A stretch of DNA of 33,255 nt, from NCBI GenBank assembly GCA_027317645.1, contig DAHVQS010000016.1, positions 1 through 33,255 of the forward strand, given 5' to 3'. This DNA comes from Paenalcaligenes sp021793095 (lineage in GTDB: Bacteria > Pseudomonadota > Gammaproteobacteria > Burkholderiales > Burkholderiaceae_B). This document shows, in pieces, positions 1-8,072 of this stretch (position 1 is its first letter; each line of letters starts with the position of its first letter). The notes under the pieces are model-generated. The model had not been told where the DNA came from. It worked only from the letters and a program-made list of their open reading frames with translations, and did not search any database. A program made the position numbers and the translations under genes.

Positions 1-12
1 TGATCCTATAAC
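1..12 (+). rRNA. 23S rRNA, extreme 3' end (partial)
   Basis: The first bases (TGATCCTATAAC) resemble the 3' terminus of betaproteobacterial 23S rRNA, and a 5S gene follows 150 bp downstream in the same direction, as in a normal rRNA operon. A short inverted repeat (8-13 with 19-24) right at the end could belong to the processing stem. The exact 3' boundary cannot be fixed from this fragment. Confidence 0.5.
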
Positions 13-162
13 CACTGAGGTTATGGGCACACACGCAGCGCACAGAAAACTCGTGTTTAAATGCACACACAAACCGACGAATCCAAAGCCCTGCCCCCCA
101 TAGACTGATACGCATACGCGTTGTGCTTTTTCCCAAGTTGCTTAAAGAGCAACAATCAGTTT
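13..162 (+). other. 23S-5S internal transcribed spacer
   Basis: This stretch lies between the presumed 23S end and the 5S gene. It contains no plausible ORF with a ribosome binding site and no tRNA. It is best read as the transcribed spacer removed during rRNA processing. Confidence 0.6.
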
Positions 163-280
163 TGCTTGACGACCATAGCAAGGTGGTCCCACCCCTTTTC
201 CATCTCGAACAGGAAGGTGAAACGCCTTAGCGCCGATGATAGTGGGCTGCGCGCCTGTGAAAGTAGGTCATCGTCAGGCA
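163..280 (+). rRNA. rrf: 5S ribosomal RNA
   Basis: The sequence carries the conserved bacterial 5S blocks in order: GGTGGTCCCACC, then CATCTCGAAC, GTGAAACGCC, and the TAGCGCCGATGATAGTG block. The terminal helix closes: 164-172 (GCTTGACGA) pairs with 271-279 (TCGTCAGGC) with one G-U. The length of about 118 nt is normal for 5S. It sits at the end of the rRNA operon and is followed directly by two hairpin terminators. Confidence 0.95.
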
Positions 281-290
281 CTATATACAA

Positions 291-325
291 AACCCCGTAT
301 AGACAACTATACGGGGTTTTTGCTT
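291..325 (+). terminator. rRNA operon terminator 1
   Basis: A perfect 12-bp stem (291-302 with 307-318, AACCCCGTATAG/CTATACGGGGTT) closes an ACAA tetraloop and runs into a T-rich tract. It lies 11 nt after the 5S gene. Its left flank is A-rich, so it could also stop minus-strand transcripts from the sulfatase gene. Confidence 0.9.
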
Positions 326-359
326 TTTCTTTTACGCTTCATCTTCCAGTGGAAGAGTC

Positions 360-393
360 GCCCTTAAGCCCAACAAGGCTTAAGGGCTTTTTT
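360..393 (+). terminator. rRNA operon terminator 2 (tandem)
   Basis: An 11-bp perfect stem (360-370 with 377-387, GCCCTTAAGCC/GGCTTAAGGGC) with a CAACAA loop is followed by six T residues (388-393). This second intrinsic terminator stands 40 bp after the first and ends just before the stop codon of the convergent sulfatase gene. Tandem terminators are common behind rRNA operons. Confidence 0.85.
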
Positions 394-396
394 GTG

Positions 397-1959
397 TCAC
401 CATTGGCCGTAGTACACACCGGCTTGTTTATACGCATCGGTGGCTTTTTCCACTTGTGCATAGCTGACTGTGGTGCGACGTTTGAGTTGGCTAAACCACT
501 GCAATAAATCAGCTCTGAACTCTGCTCTGATATTCTCATGAGACTGTGATTGGCCCAAATCATGCATTTGCATGGGATCAGCTTCTAGATCATAGAGCTG
601 CTCGGGTAAATCCATCCAATAGACGTAGTACCATTTTTCATCTCTTATCGCCCAGCCTCTGCAGTTTATTGGATCTCTATTTAAGAGGAGGCGTGCTTTG
701 CGGTAGCTATAATCTAATTCGCTATAGACCCGATTGCGCCAAGGGATGGCGGGGTCATTAATTAGGGGCAATAAATTGCGTCCTTCAATGAGGTGTTCAG
801 GGATGGGAATGTTGAGCGCATCCAGCATGGTGGGGAGTATATCTATGGACTCTACCATTTGATCAATACTTTGTCCGCGGCTGTTATCTGCACTTTTGCG
901 GGGATCTACAATGATCAGCGGGACGTGTTGGACGGCATCATAAAATAATTCTTTTTCTCCTAACCAATGATCGCCTAGAAAGTCCCCATGATCAGCGGTA
1001 AATATAATTAAGGTGTCATCTAGCTTGTTTAGGCTTTCTAAATGATCAAAGAGTCGACCTAAATGATCATCAAGTTGTGTGATCAGGCCTTGGTAGGCAG
1101 GTCGTACGGTCTGGATACACTCATCTAAAGAAAAGCTTTGGCTCTCTTCTTGTTGCCTATAGGCGTGCGTTACAGGGTGTGCATTTTCTTTTTCCTCTGC
1201 GCTGCGTATGACCGGTAGGCATTGTTCCGGGGTATACATTGAATGGTACGGTGCCGGGGCGATGTATGGCCAGTGCGGCTTGACATAGCTAAGGTGCATC
1301 ACCCAGGGTTTATCGCCTTGCCTGGTGATGTATTTCATCGCCTCGTTGGTCATGTAGGCTGTTTCTGAGTGCTCTTCTTTGACGGCCGACGGAAATCTTG
1401 CGTTTCGCATGTACCAGCCGCTGACTTTTTCGCCCTGGTCATTGATGGCAGAAATCACAAAATCCGTCCATGGATCGGCCGAGTCATATCCCTGCGCGCG
1501 TAAATAGGCCGGGTAGCCACTTTCGTTACCCGGCTCGTGATGCCCATCGTAGCGATCAATTTCGGTAAAGCCCCCACGTGCTAGTAGGTGGCCGAGCTCT
1601 GAGCCGCCGTCTATATTTAATCGTGCGAGTCCTTGGCTATCGGGCAGTACATGTGTTTTTCCAGCCAACGCCAGATCCAGGTGCTTAGCCTTTAGGTATT
1701 CTCCCATGGTGATTTCCCCGATGGAAAGAGGCACGCGATTCCAGGTCGCCCCATGGGTTGAAGGGTAACGGCCCGTGTAAAAGCTCATGCGTGAGGGGCC
1801 GCAGACCCCTGAGTTGACAAAGGCCTGCTTAAACCTCACGCCACGTTTGGCCAGCGCATCGAGGTTAGGTGTTTTTATATAGGGGTGACCGTAGCAGGCC
1901 AGGTGATCGGCCCGCAATTGGTCTGCCATGATAAATAAAATATTTTTAATTTCAGACAT
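397..1959 (-). CDS. Sulfatase / phosphonate monoester hydrolase-like enzyme
   Basis: A 520-residue member of the alkaline phosphatase superfamily. The N-terminal metal-binding segment has NILFIMADQ (Asp13). The sulfatase signature CGPSR is at residues 53-57; in this family Cys53 is converted to formylglycine, the nucleophile. Later metal and substrate residues lie in TADHGD (Asp323, His324) and GEK (Lys336). The segment SYVKPHWPYIAPAPYH, near residues 224-239, recalls phosphonate-monoester hydrolase/arylsulfatase enzymes more than choline sulfatases. No signal peptide is visible, so it probably acts in the cytoplasm. It is the second gene of a likely operon, 105 nt after a Bug receptor gene, suggesting that the receptor's ligand or a product of it is the substrate. 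The natural substrate (sulfate ester, phosphonate ester or phosphodiester) cannot be read from the sequence. No clear Shine-Dalgarno precedes the ATG. Confidence 0.85.
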   Translation of the reverse strand: MSEIKNILFIMADQLRADHLACYGHPYIKTPNLDALAKRGVRFKQAFVNSGVCGPSRMSFYTGRYPSTHGATWNRVPLSIGEITMGEYLKAKHLDLALAGKTHVLPDSQGLARLNIDGGSELGHLLARGGFTEIDRYDGHHEPGNESGYPAYLRAQGYDSADPWTDFVISAINDQGEKVSGWYMRNARFPSAVKEEHSETAYMTNEAMKYITRQGDKPWVMHLSYVKPHWPYIAPAPYHSMYTPEQCLPVIRSAEEKENAHPVTHAYRQQEESQSFSLDECIQTVRPAYQGLITQLDDHLGRLFDHLESLNKLDDTLIIFTADHGDFLGDHWLGEKELFYDAVQHVPLIIVDPRKSADNSRGQSIDQMVESIDILPTMLDALNIPIPEHLIEGRNLLPLINDPAIPWRNRVYSELDYSYRKARLLLNRDPINCRGWAIRDEKWYYVYWMDLPEQLYDLEADPMQMHDLGQSQSHENIRAEFRADLLQWFSQLKRRTTVSYAQVEKATDAYKQAGVYYGQW

Positions 1960-2012
1960 GGGGTTTGCTGGTGGTTTGTATAAAGTGCGGGTAGCGTTGA
2001 CTGTCTACCTGT

Positions 2013-2053
2013 GAGGTCTAAGTGCGCGAATCTAAGCGGTGCACCTAGACCTC
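2013..2053 (-). other. Intercistronic stem-loop between Bug receptor and sulfatase
   Basis: GAGGTCTA (2013-2020) pairs with TAGACCTC (2046-2053), and after one mismatch GTGC (2022-2025) pairs with GCAC (2041-2044), giving a 12-bp stem. No U-run follows on the minus strand, so it is not a typical intrinsic terminator. An mRNA-protecting or attenuating hairpin behind the receptor gene is the likelier role. Confidence 0.65.
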
Positions 2054-2064
2054 TGTGAAAAAAT

Positions 2065-3048
2065 TTATTGATCCACTTGGTAACCTGAGGCTTCAATAAT
2101 TGGCGCCCATTGTTCGGTAAATTGTTGGATCTCAGCCTTGGCCTCGTCACTATTCATTTGCACCGGTGGGAGGTCACTATCGTAAAACCGTTGCTGCATT
2201 TCTGGGCGGCTCATGATCTCTTTGATCTGTTCGCCTAGATAAGTGACCTTGTCCGCATCCATGCTGCTGGGCGCAAAGAGGGTGTTCCATCCCGAGGCGC
2301 TGAGGTTTAGACCGCTGTCCTTAAAGGTTGGGACGTCGGGTAATTTTTCATCTGCCTGATCCCCTGATGTGGCCAGTATGCGTAAGCGATCACCGTGATG
2401 TGTGGTCAGGATGTCTATGGTGTCTATGCCAACCGGGATTTCCCCGCCCATGAGATCATTAAGCGCTGGGGCAGAGCCTCTATAGCCAACGGCCTCGGCG
2501 TCGACGCCAGCTTGTTCGGCTAACATCAAGGCAAAGAAATGCGGTAGGCTGCCATAAGCAGGGACGGCGATATTGAATTCATCAGGGTTTTCTTTGCCCC
2601 ATGCTAATAAATCATCCAGTGACTCCCAAGGGCTGTCTGCGGCCACTGCGACCCCAAAGGTATAGTCCGTCACGCCCGCAACTGGGGTAAAATCATTTAA
2701 AGGGTCATAGTTAAGTTCGTTGAAAACCATTGGGGCGACGACCATGACGGCTGGGTTCCCGATCATGAGGGTATCTCTTTCGGGCGGTTGATTTTTGGTG
2801 TACTGGGCGGCAATGCGTCCACCGGCTCCTGTTTTGTTTTCAACGATTACGGTGACATCCAAAACATCCTGTAGTTGTTCTGAGACAAAGCGCGCTGCGC
2901 GATCCGAGGCACCCCCCGGCGCGTAGCCCACAATGACATAAGTCGGGTCGCTAAATGCTGGGGCTGTTTCAGATTGGGCGTGGGATAATGCAAAAGGCAA
3001 TAGGCCTGCGGCCAAAGGCAGCAGTATTTTTTTTGTATAGCGAAACAT
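2065..3048 (-). CDS. Bug-family (TctC) tripartite tricarboxylate-type periplasmic receptor
   Basis: A 327-residue periplasmic solute-binding protein. An N-terminal signal peptide (MFRYTKK, then a hydrophobic core, likely cleaved after SHA near residue 24) is followed by the Bug fold with the family motifs GYAPGGASDRAAR, VENKTGAGG and YRGSAPALNDLMGGEI. Bug proteins feed TctAB-type secondary transporters with carboxylates, amides or aromatic acids; Alcaligenaceae carry very many, mostly orphan. No tctA or tctB is present in this window. A good ribosome binding site (GGAGA, about 9 nt before the ATG) supports the start. It is the first gene of a probable two-gene operon with the sulfatase. The ligand is unknown. 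Confidence 0.9.
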   Translation of the reverse strand: MFRYTKKILLPLAAGLLPFALSHAQSETAPAFSDPTYVIVGYAPGGASDRAARFVSEQLQDVLDVTVIVENKTGAGGRIAAQYTKNQPPERDTLMIGNPAVMVVAPMVFNELNYDPLNDFTPVAGVTDYTFGVAVAADSPWESLDDLLAWGKENPDEFNIAVPAYGSLPHFFALMLAEQAGVDAEAVGYRGSAPALNDLMGGEIPVGIDTIDILTTHHGDRLRILATSGDQADEKLPDVPTFKDSGLNLSASGWNTLFAPSSMDADKVTYLGEQIKEIMSRPEMQQRFYDSDLPPVQMNSDEAKAEIQQFTEQWAPIIEASGYQVDQ

Positions 3049-3182
3049 ATTTGTTGTCTCCGTTTATTTTGGCTAGGTGCTCGGGTCAGTATAGCAATGC
3101 ACTGGCTTGTTCAGGACGTCTTTTTCATAAATAAATGCAATAGTGATGATACTATGGCACATAATTTAAATATTGGAGCATC

Positions 3183-4013
3183 ATGGTGAACCAACATACC
3201 GTTCTCTTATTGGGGGATCAGCGTTTTGCCGTGCAGTGGCAGTGGCTGGATGCGGCGGCAGTCCCCGGCATCAGCACCGTCGCGGTGACCAATGAAAATG
3301 AAATAGTAGTGGCGTGTCGACAAGCCCCTCATATCCGAATTTTTGATTCCCAAGGGGGGCTGCTTCGCTCTTTTTCTATTGAGGGTATGATTTGTCCGCA
3401 TCATATTTCCATTGATCAGCAACAGCGCTTATGGGTCACAGATTTAGATGGCCACCAGATTTTTGGAGTAGATTTAGAGGGCAGGTTATTGCAGCATCTG
3501 GGCGCGGCTGATGAGCCTCGTTGGCAGGCGCCATTTAATCACCCCACGCATGCCATTTTTGCCGATGACACTTTGTGGGTGAGTGATGGCTATGGCAATG
3601 CTTGTGTGCATCGCTTTGACCAACATTTAGAGTTTATAGACTCTATAGGCGAACACGGTAGGGGTGAAGGGCAATTTAGTGTGCCCCATATGTTGGTGCA
3701 TGCCAATGAGCACTTATATGTGGCCGACCGGGAAAACAGTAGGGTGCAGGTTTTTAACGCTAAAGATCGTAGTTTTGCTTTTGCAATCAACCGCATGTAT
3801 AAGCCCATGGCCATTGCTCCTTATCGTGATTTTGGTTTGTTGGTCAGTGATCAGACGGCCGCATTACTGCTTTTTTCATTAGAGGGAGGGCTACTGGGGC
3901 GTTGCCGCGTTAATGCTGTGTACGGGCATGGAATGGCCACCGATCAACAGGGGTGTATTTATATTTCAACCATGTTGCCCGATGGCCTGGCACGTTTGGC
4001 TCCATTAGATTGA
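3183..4013 (+). CDS. NHL-repeat beta-propeller protein
   Basis: A 276-residue protein built of NHL-type repeats: recurring blocks of the form hydrophobic-DS-G, such as IRIFDSQGG, LWVTDLDGHQIFGVD, LWVSDGYGNACVHRFD, LYVADRENSRVQVFN and LLVSDQTAALLLF. This is a six-bladed propeller pattern like that of SMP-30/gluconolactonase relatives and the peptidyl-hydroxyglycine amidating lyase (PAL) domain; the repeat ending in GEHGRGEGQFSVPHML is typical of the PAL-like group. No signal peptide is seen. GGAG lies just before the ATG. It is divergent from the Bug receptor/sulfatase pair and shares a 134-bp intergenic region with it, so the three may form one functional locus. Catalytic activity is uncertain, because many NHL propellers only bind ligands. 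Confidence 0.8.
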   Translation: MVNQHTVLLLGDQRFAVQWQWLDAAAVPGISTVAVTNENEIVVACRQAPHIRIFDSQGGLLRSFSIEGMICPHHISIDQQQRLWVTDLDGHQIFGVDLEGRLLQHLGAADEPRWQAPFNHPTHAIFADDTLWVSDGYGNACVHRFDQHLEFIDSIGEHGRGEGQFSVPHMLVHANEHLYVADRENSRVQVFNAKDRSFAFAINRMYKPMAIAPYRDFGLLVSDQTAALLLFSLEGGLLGRCRVNAVYGHGMATDQQGCIYISTMLPDGLARLAPLD

Positions 4014-4080
4014 GTTAGCTCAAATGATGGCCAATTAATGACTCGCAAAAGGCTGAAATAGCTTTATTTTTTACCCAGCT

Positions 4081-4110
4081 TTGACTAGAATAACTGATAA
4101 TCATTATCAT
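4081..4110 (+). promoter_or_regulatory. Fur-repressed promoter (Fur box over -10)
   Basis: TGATAATCATTATCA (4095-4109) is a perfect 7-1-7 inverted repeat matching the core of the Fur box. It overlaps a promoter-like pair, TTGACT at 4081-4086 and TATCAT at 4105-4110 with an 18-bp spacer. Fur with Fe(II) would block RNA polymerase here, so the downstream importer should be induced by iron starvation. Confidence 0.9.
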
Positions 4111-4178
4111 TTGTATTTCATGGTTATTTTCTAATGAGCCGCTCATAGGGTTTTGAGCATTTTTATGGGTAGATTTGT

Positions 4179-5129
4179 ATGCGTAGTCATTCCCGGCGCC
4201 GTTTTGTAGGCCATATTTTTTCTGCTTTAGCTGTCAGTCTTAGTCTGAGTGCACTTTTACTGGGTGCCAATATGGCCCATGCCCAAAACGAGCGGCAGCT
4301 TGATACGTTGTATGGCACGGTCAGTTTATCTGGCCAACCCGAGCGCGTGGTGGTCCTGGATGAGGGGGCCTTAGATACCGCGTTGAGTGTTGGGGTCCAG
4401 CCTATTGCCGCTTTGGCCAGTCGCGGTGGGACAGATGTTGCTGACTATTTACAGCAATACGTGACTGAGCCCATTGAGATTGTGGGTACCGTACGCGAAC
4501 CCAATATAGAGGCTATTTTTCGCTTGCGCCCTGATTTAATTTTAGCTTCTAGCGAGACTAATGAAGCTTTGTATAAAAAGCTCAGTCGCATTGCCCCTAC
4601 GGTTGTGCCTGATAGGAAGGACACCTTTTCCGATTGGAAGGCCACAGTGCGGTTGTTTGGCGATGCACTCGATAAAGAGGATGAGCTTGAGAAAATTCTA
4701 GCCGAGCTTGATCAACAGCTTGAGGCGATGCATGCCTATTGGCAAACGCCCCAGACAGTCTCGGTGGTGCGCTGGAACCCCCAAGGCCCAATCTTAATGT
4801 CCAGCAAATTATTTACGGGTCAGCTGATTCAGGCAGCAGGGCTCAATACACTGTCGTTGGCAGATGATTTGGGCGAGCGCCCCCATAGCGATACATTGAG
4901 TTTAGAAAATCTCGCTCAAATTGATGCCGATTGGTTGCTATTGGCTTCCTTGACCAGTGATGGCGAGGCGGCGCTGATCGAGGCACAAAAGCAGCCCGTG
5001 TTTCAGCGTTTGTCTGCGGTACAAAACGATCAGGTGAAAGTGGTTGATGGACAGGTCTGGAGCAGTGGCTATGGGCCATTGGCAGCGGCTGTGATTATCC
5101 AAGATCTCTCTCAATTAGCCGCGCAATAA
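4179..5129 (+). CDS. Iron-chelate ABC transporter periplasmic binding protein (FecB/FhuD-like)
   Basis: A 316-residue class III periplasmic binding protein (Peripla_BP_2 fold). It has a basic twin-Arg-like N-terminus (HSRRRFVG), a hydrophobic stretch and a likely signal peptidase site after AHA near residue 36. Characteristic features are PERVVVLDEGALDTALSVG, the IVGTVREPNIEAIFRLRPDLIL block, and the C-terminal WSSGYGPLAAAVIIQDL helix. There is no lipobox Cys. It would deliver ferric-siderophore or ferric-citrate-like chelates to the permease pair encoded next. It is the first gene behind the Fur-box promoter. The next gene starts 9 nt after its stop. No TonB-dependent receptor gene lies nearby, so the outer-membrane step must be encoded elsewhere. 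The particular chelate is unknown. Confidence 0.9.
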   Translation: MRSHSRRRFVGHIFSALAVSLSLSALLLGANMAHAQNERQLDTLYGTVSLSGQPERVVVLDEGALDTALSVGVQPIAALASRGGTDVADYLQQYVTEPIEIVGTVREPNIEAIFRLRPDLILASSETNEALYKKLSRIAPTVVPDRKDTFSDWKATVRLFGDALDKEDELEKILAELDQQLEAMHAYWQTPQTVSVVRWNPQGPILMSSKLFTGQLIQAAGLNTLSLADDLGERPHSDTLSLENLAQIDADWLLLASLTSDGEAALIEAQKQPVFQRLSAVQNDQVKVVDGQVWSSGYGPLAAAVIIQDLSQLAAQ

Positions 5130-5138
5130 TCAACGTGA

Positions 5139-6146
5139 GTGTCGATTAGGGCGATGACAGTTTCTCTAAGAAAAGGCTGGGCAATAGGCATTATTGCCTT
5201 ATTTCTATGCCTGGTGCTTAGCCTTTTGCTAGGTACCGGCGATATTTCCTTTACGCGTAGCTTATCTTGGCTATTGTTTGGAAATGATGAGCAAGCCGCT
5301 TTTGTTATTTTAGAACTACGAGGGACCCGCACCTTGCTGGGCGTTGTCGTGGGGGCTGCGTTGGCCGCTGCAGGAGCGGTATTACAAACAATGACGCGCA
5401 ACCCCTTGGCTGAGCCCGGGTTGCTGGGGGTGAGCGCTGGCGCCTCATTTGCGGTGGTGCTCGCTATTTACTTAGGTGCGTCAGCGGCGAGTGTGGGCCT
5501 TTGGGTGGCCGTACTGGGTGCCTTGTGTGGATGTCTATTGGTGCTAGGGGTGAGCCGAGTATCCGGTGCCAGCCAGGATCCCGTCCGCTTAATTTTGGCA
5601 GGGGCCGCATTCTCAGGGTTTCTATTATCCGTGACCAGTTTGTTTTTACTGACCGATCAGCGTACGGCGGATGAAATGCGTTTTTGGTTGATTGGGGCTT
5701 TGGCCGGACGGCCTACCGAAATGATTTTATGGGTGGCTGCTGGGGTGGTCTTTGGCGTGCTGTTGATTGCCTTTAATTTGCGTGCTTTGGCGGCGATGGC
5801 GCTGGGCGAGCGCATGGCACAGGGCCTTGGCCACAATCCCAAACAGGTGCAAATCCTCACTGTTTTAGGGGTTGCTGTGTTGGTGGGCTGTGCCACGGCG
5901 GGCGCTGGTCCCATTGCTTTCGTTGGCTTAGTGGTGCCCTTTTTAGTCCGCGCTTTGGTGGGGGCAGACATACGCCGAGTTTTTTATCTGAGCCTCCTAT
6001 ATGGTCCTGTCGTGGTCGTAGGGGCAGATATTATCTCTCGATTGGTGGTCCCGCCGTATGAGTTGCCTGTTGGCGTGGTGACGGCTTTTGTTGGGGCCCC
6101 CATATTAATGTATGTGGTGCGCCAGCGCCGTATGCCAACGTTATAG
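5139..6146 (+). CDS. Iron-chelate ABC transporter permease (FecC-like)
   Basis: A 335-residue FecCD-family permease with about ten hydrophobic segments. The family block LRGTRTLLGVVVGAALAAAGAVLQTMTRNPLAEPGLLGVSAGASF (read as successive short motifs) spans roughly residues 60-105, and the ATPase-contact region near ALGERMAQGLGHN is at about 222-236. GPIAFVGLVVPFLVRALVG follows. It forms the membrane channel with the next gene product. Start choice is uncertain: GTG at 5139 or ATG at 5154 (five codons later), neither with a strong ribosome binding site. The gene is tightly coupled to its neighbours (9 nt before; next start about 9 nt after), consistent with one Fur-controlled operon. Confidence 0.9.
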   Translation: MSIRAMTVSLRKGWAIGIIALFLCLVLSLLLGTGDISFTRSLSWLLFGNDEQAAFVILELRGTRTLLGVVVGAALAAAGAVLQTMTRNPLAEPGLLGVSAGASFAVVLAIYLGASAASVGLWVAVLGALCGCLLVLGVSRVSGASQDPVRLILAGAAFSGFLLSVTSLFLLTDQRTADEMRFWLIGALAGRPTEMILWVAAGVVFGVLLIAFNLRALAAMALGERMAQGLGHNPKQVQILTVLGVAVLVGCATAGAGPIAFVGLVVPFLVRALVGADIRRVFYLSLLYGPVVVVGADIISRLVVPPYELPVGVVTAFVGAPILMYVVRQRRMPTL

Positions 6147-6155
6147 AAAGGGGTG

Positions 6156-7211
6156 ATGACGATGCCTGTCAGGACTCATTTGCTGTTTGGCACTCAGCAC
6201 AGGACATTTTCGCTGCTGCGTTATTTAAAAGCTCGCCCTTGGCTGAGTTTATTGAGCGTTGTGGCGCTGCTGTTGCTTGTTTCTTTTTATGCCTTGTACG
6301 TCGGCAATGAGGCCGATGGGGTGGTGGGGGTACTACTGGCCTTGGTGGGTCAGGGCGATGAATTCCTGAGCTTTTTGCTCTTTGAGCTACGTGTACCGCG
6401 TATTCTTGCTGCGGTGATCGCCGGCGCTGGTTTGGGGGCTGGTGGATGTTTATTGCAGACCATGGCGCGTAATCGTTTGGCCACCCCTAATATTGTGGGT
6501 TTGGATAATGGGGCCACCGCTTTTGCCATCGCCTCTATTGTGGCTATCCCCTTGAGCTTAGCCACGCCATTATTGGCCTTAATGGGTGCGGCAACGGCTG
6601 CGGCGTTGGCCTTTGGTTTGAGCGGGGGGATGGGCAGTAAAGGCTATCGCTTCATCGTGATGGGGGTGGGCATAGGTGCGGTATTTGGTGCGGTGACCAA
6701 TTTTATGTTGGCGCGCACTGATATGGACAGTGCCAATGCGGCTTATCCTTGGACGGTGGGCAGTCTCAATGCGCGGCCCGAGGAAGCCGTTTGGTGGATG
6801 TTTTTTTGTTTAGTGATTTGCCTACCATTAGGGGTGTGGTTGACGCGTTCTTTAAATATCATGCGTTTATCGGATGAGGTGGCCATCAGTTTAGGGATAT
6901 CCATGCGCTTGACCCGCTGGATGACTATGGTGGTAACGGTGTGTTTGACGGGTTTCGCAGTGGCGCTGACGGGTCCTGTGGGTATGATTGCCTTGGTAGC
7001 ACCAGAGGCGGCGCGTCATATCGTGCCAGCGGATAGGGTTTCTATCTGGCACGCGGCGGCTTTTGGCAGTTTGTTTTTATTACTTGCTGATGTGGTCGGG
7101 CAGCGCTTATGGGCGCCGATTGAAATCCCGGTGGGATTAATTACCGCAGTAGTGGGTAGTCCTTATTTGATTTGGTTGTTGTTGCGACGGCAACCTCAAC
7201 AAGCGATATGA
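6156..7211 (+). CDS. Iron-chelate ABC transporter permease (FecD-like)
   Basis: The second FecCD-family permease, about 351 residues and roughly ten membrane helices. Diagnostic pieces are LRVPRILAAVIAGAGLGAGG, LLQTMARNRLATPNIVGLDNG and, near the C-terminus, ALTGPVGMIALVAPEAARHIVP followed by IPVGLITAVVGSPYLIWLL. It should pair with the upstream permease to form the heterodimeric channel. AAAGGGG precedes several possible starts (GTG 6153, ATG 6156, ATG 6162); spacing favours 6162, so the N-terminus is uncertain by a few residues. Its TGA stop overlaps the ATG of the ATPase gene (ATGA), which indicates translational coupling. Confidence 0.9.
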   Translation: MTMPVRTHLLFGTQHRTFSLLRYLKARPWLSLLSVVALLLLVSFYALYVGNEADGVVGVLLALVGQGDEFLSFLLFELRVPRILAAVIAGAGLGAGGCLLQTMARNRLATPNIVGLDNGATAFAIASIVAIPLSLATPLLALMGAATAAALAFGLSGGMGSKGYRFIVMGVGIGAVFGAVTNFMLARTDMDSANAAYPWTVGSLNARPEEAVWWMFFCLVICLPLGVWLTRSLNIMRLSDEVAISLGISMRLTRWMTMVVTVCLTGFAVALTGPVGMIALVAPEAARHIVPADRVSIWHAAAFGSLFLLLADVVGQRLWAPIEIPVGLITAVVGSPYLIWLLLRRQPQQAI

Positions 7212-8047
7212 GTCCTTTAAAAAATAATTCTCCTCAATCTATTCACTTACAGGCCGAGGGTTTGAGCCTAGGGTATGGTGAGCGCCTCGTCATTGAGGCG
7301 CTCGATGTGGATTTTCCGGCCCAAAAGGTCACCGCCATTATTGGGCCCAATGGTTGTGGCAAGTCTACTCTATTAGCGGGCATTAGCCGTGTATTAAAAC
7401 CAGTCAGTGGTCAAGTCACCATCAATGGTCAGTGTGTGCATTCCCTGCCCACACGCGAGGTGGCTCGTTTATTGGCATTGCTGCCCCAAGAGGCCCATGC
7501 GCCCCATGGGCTAACAGTCCAAGAGCTGGTGCGATTTGGCCGACAGCCTCACCAAGGGTTGTGGAAACGGTGGAGCCCTGAGGATGAGCAAATCGTCCAA
7601 AAGGCCATTCAATTGGCCGCGTTACAAGATTTAGCCCATCAGCCCCTAGATTCCATGTCAGGCGGGCAACGTCAACGCGCTTGGATTGCGATGACCATTG
7701 CCCAAAGCACGCCATTATTGTTGTTAGATGAGCCGACCTCAGCTCTGGATATGGGACATCAAATTGAGGTTTTTGAATTGATTCGTCAACTGGCCTATCA
7801 AGGCAAGACCGTCATCATGGTCGTGCATGATTTGGTGTCTGCCTGCCGGTTTGCTGATCATATTGTGGCGATGAAACAGGGCCAAGTATATGCCACCGGA
7901 GCCCCCGAGCAAATCATCACCTCTCAATTGATCGAAGATCTCTATGGCGTACATTGCCAGGTGATCAGAGATCCCTATAATGACACTATTATGCTTGCCG
8001 ATATACAAAGCATGGCACGGCGCCAGAGATCATTGAGCGCTGCCTAA
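7208..8047 (+). CDS. Iron-chelate ABC transporter ATPase (FecE-like)
   Basis: A 279-residue ABC ATPase that powers the iron-chelate importer. Walker A GPNGCGKST is at residues 46-54, the Q-loop lies in LLPQEAHAPHGLTV, the signature MSGGQRQRAW follows, Walker B is LLLLDEPTSALDMGH, and the switch His is in VVHDLVSACR. The sequence is of the FecE/FhuC/BtuD group. A longer reading frame begins upstream at 7172 within the previous gene, but the ATG at 7208 overlaps the preceding stop codon and places the first strand normally, so it is preferred. It ends only 25 nt before the dipeptidase gene, with no terminator between them. Confidence 0.92.
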   Translation: MSPLKNNSPQSIHLQAEGLSLGYGERLVIEALDVDFPAQKVTAIIGPNGCGKSTLLAGISRVLKPVSGQVTINGQCVHSLPTREVARLLALLPQEAHAPHGLTVQELVRFGRQPHQGLWKRWSPEDEQIVQKAIQLAALQDLAHQPLDSMSGGQRQRAWIAMTIAQSTPLLLLDEPTSALDMGHQIEVFELIRQLAYQGKTVIMVVHDLVSACRFADHIVAMKQGQVYATGAPEQIITSQLIEDLYGVHCQVIRDPYNDTIMLADIQSMARRQRSLSAA

Positions 8048-8072
8048 AAAATATACAGCTAGGAGGAGACGG

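Noticed and set aside
121..507. 128-residue ORF on the plus strand over the 5S gene and terminators
   Set aside because: It reads straight through the 5S rRNA and both hairpin terminators and has no ribosome binding site or family resemblance.
397..1959. Choline sulfatase (betC)
   Set aside because: The signature is CGPSR, and the SYVKPHWPYIAPAPYH block resembles phosphonate monoester hydrolase/arylsulfatase enzymes; no bet genes are near.
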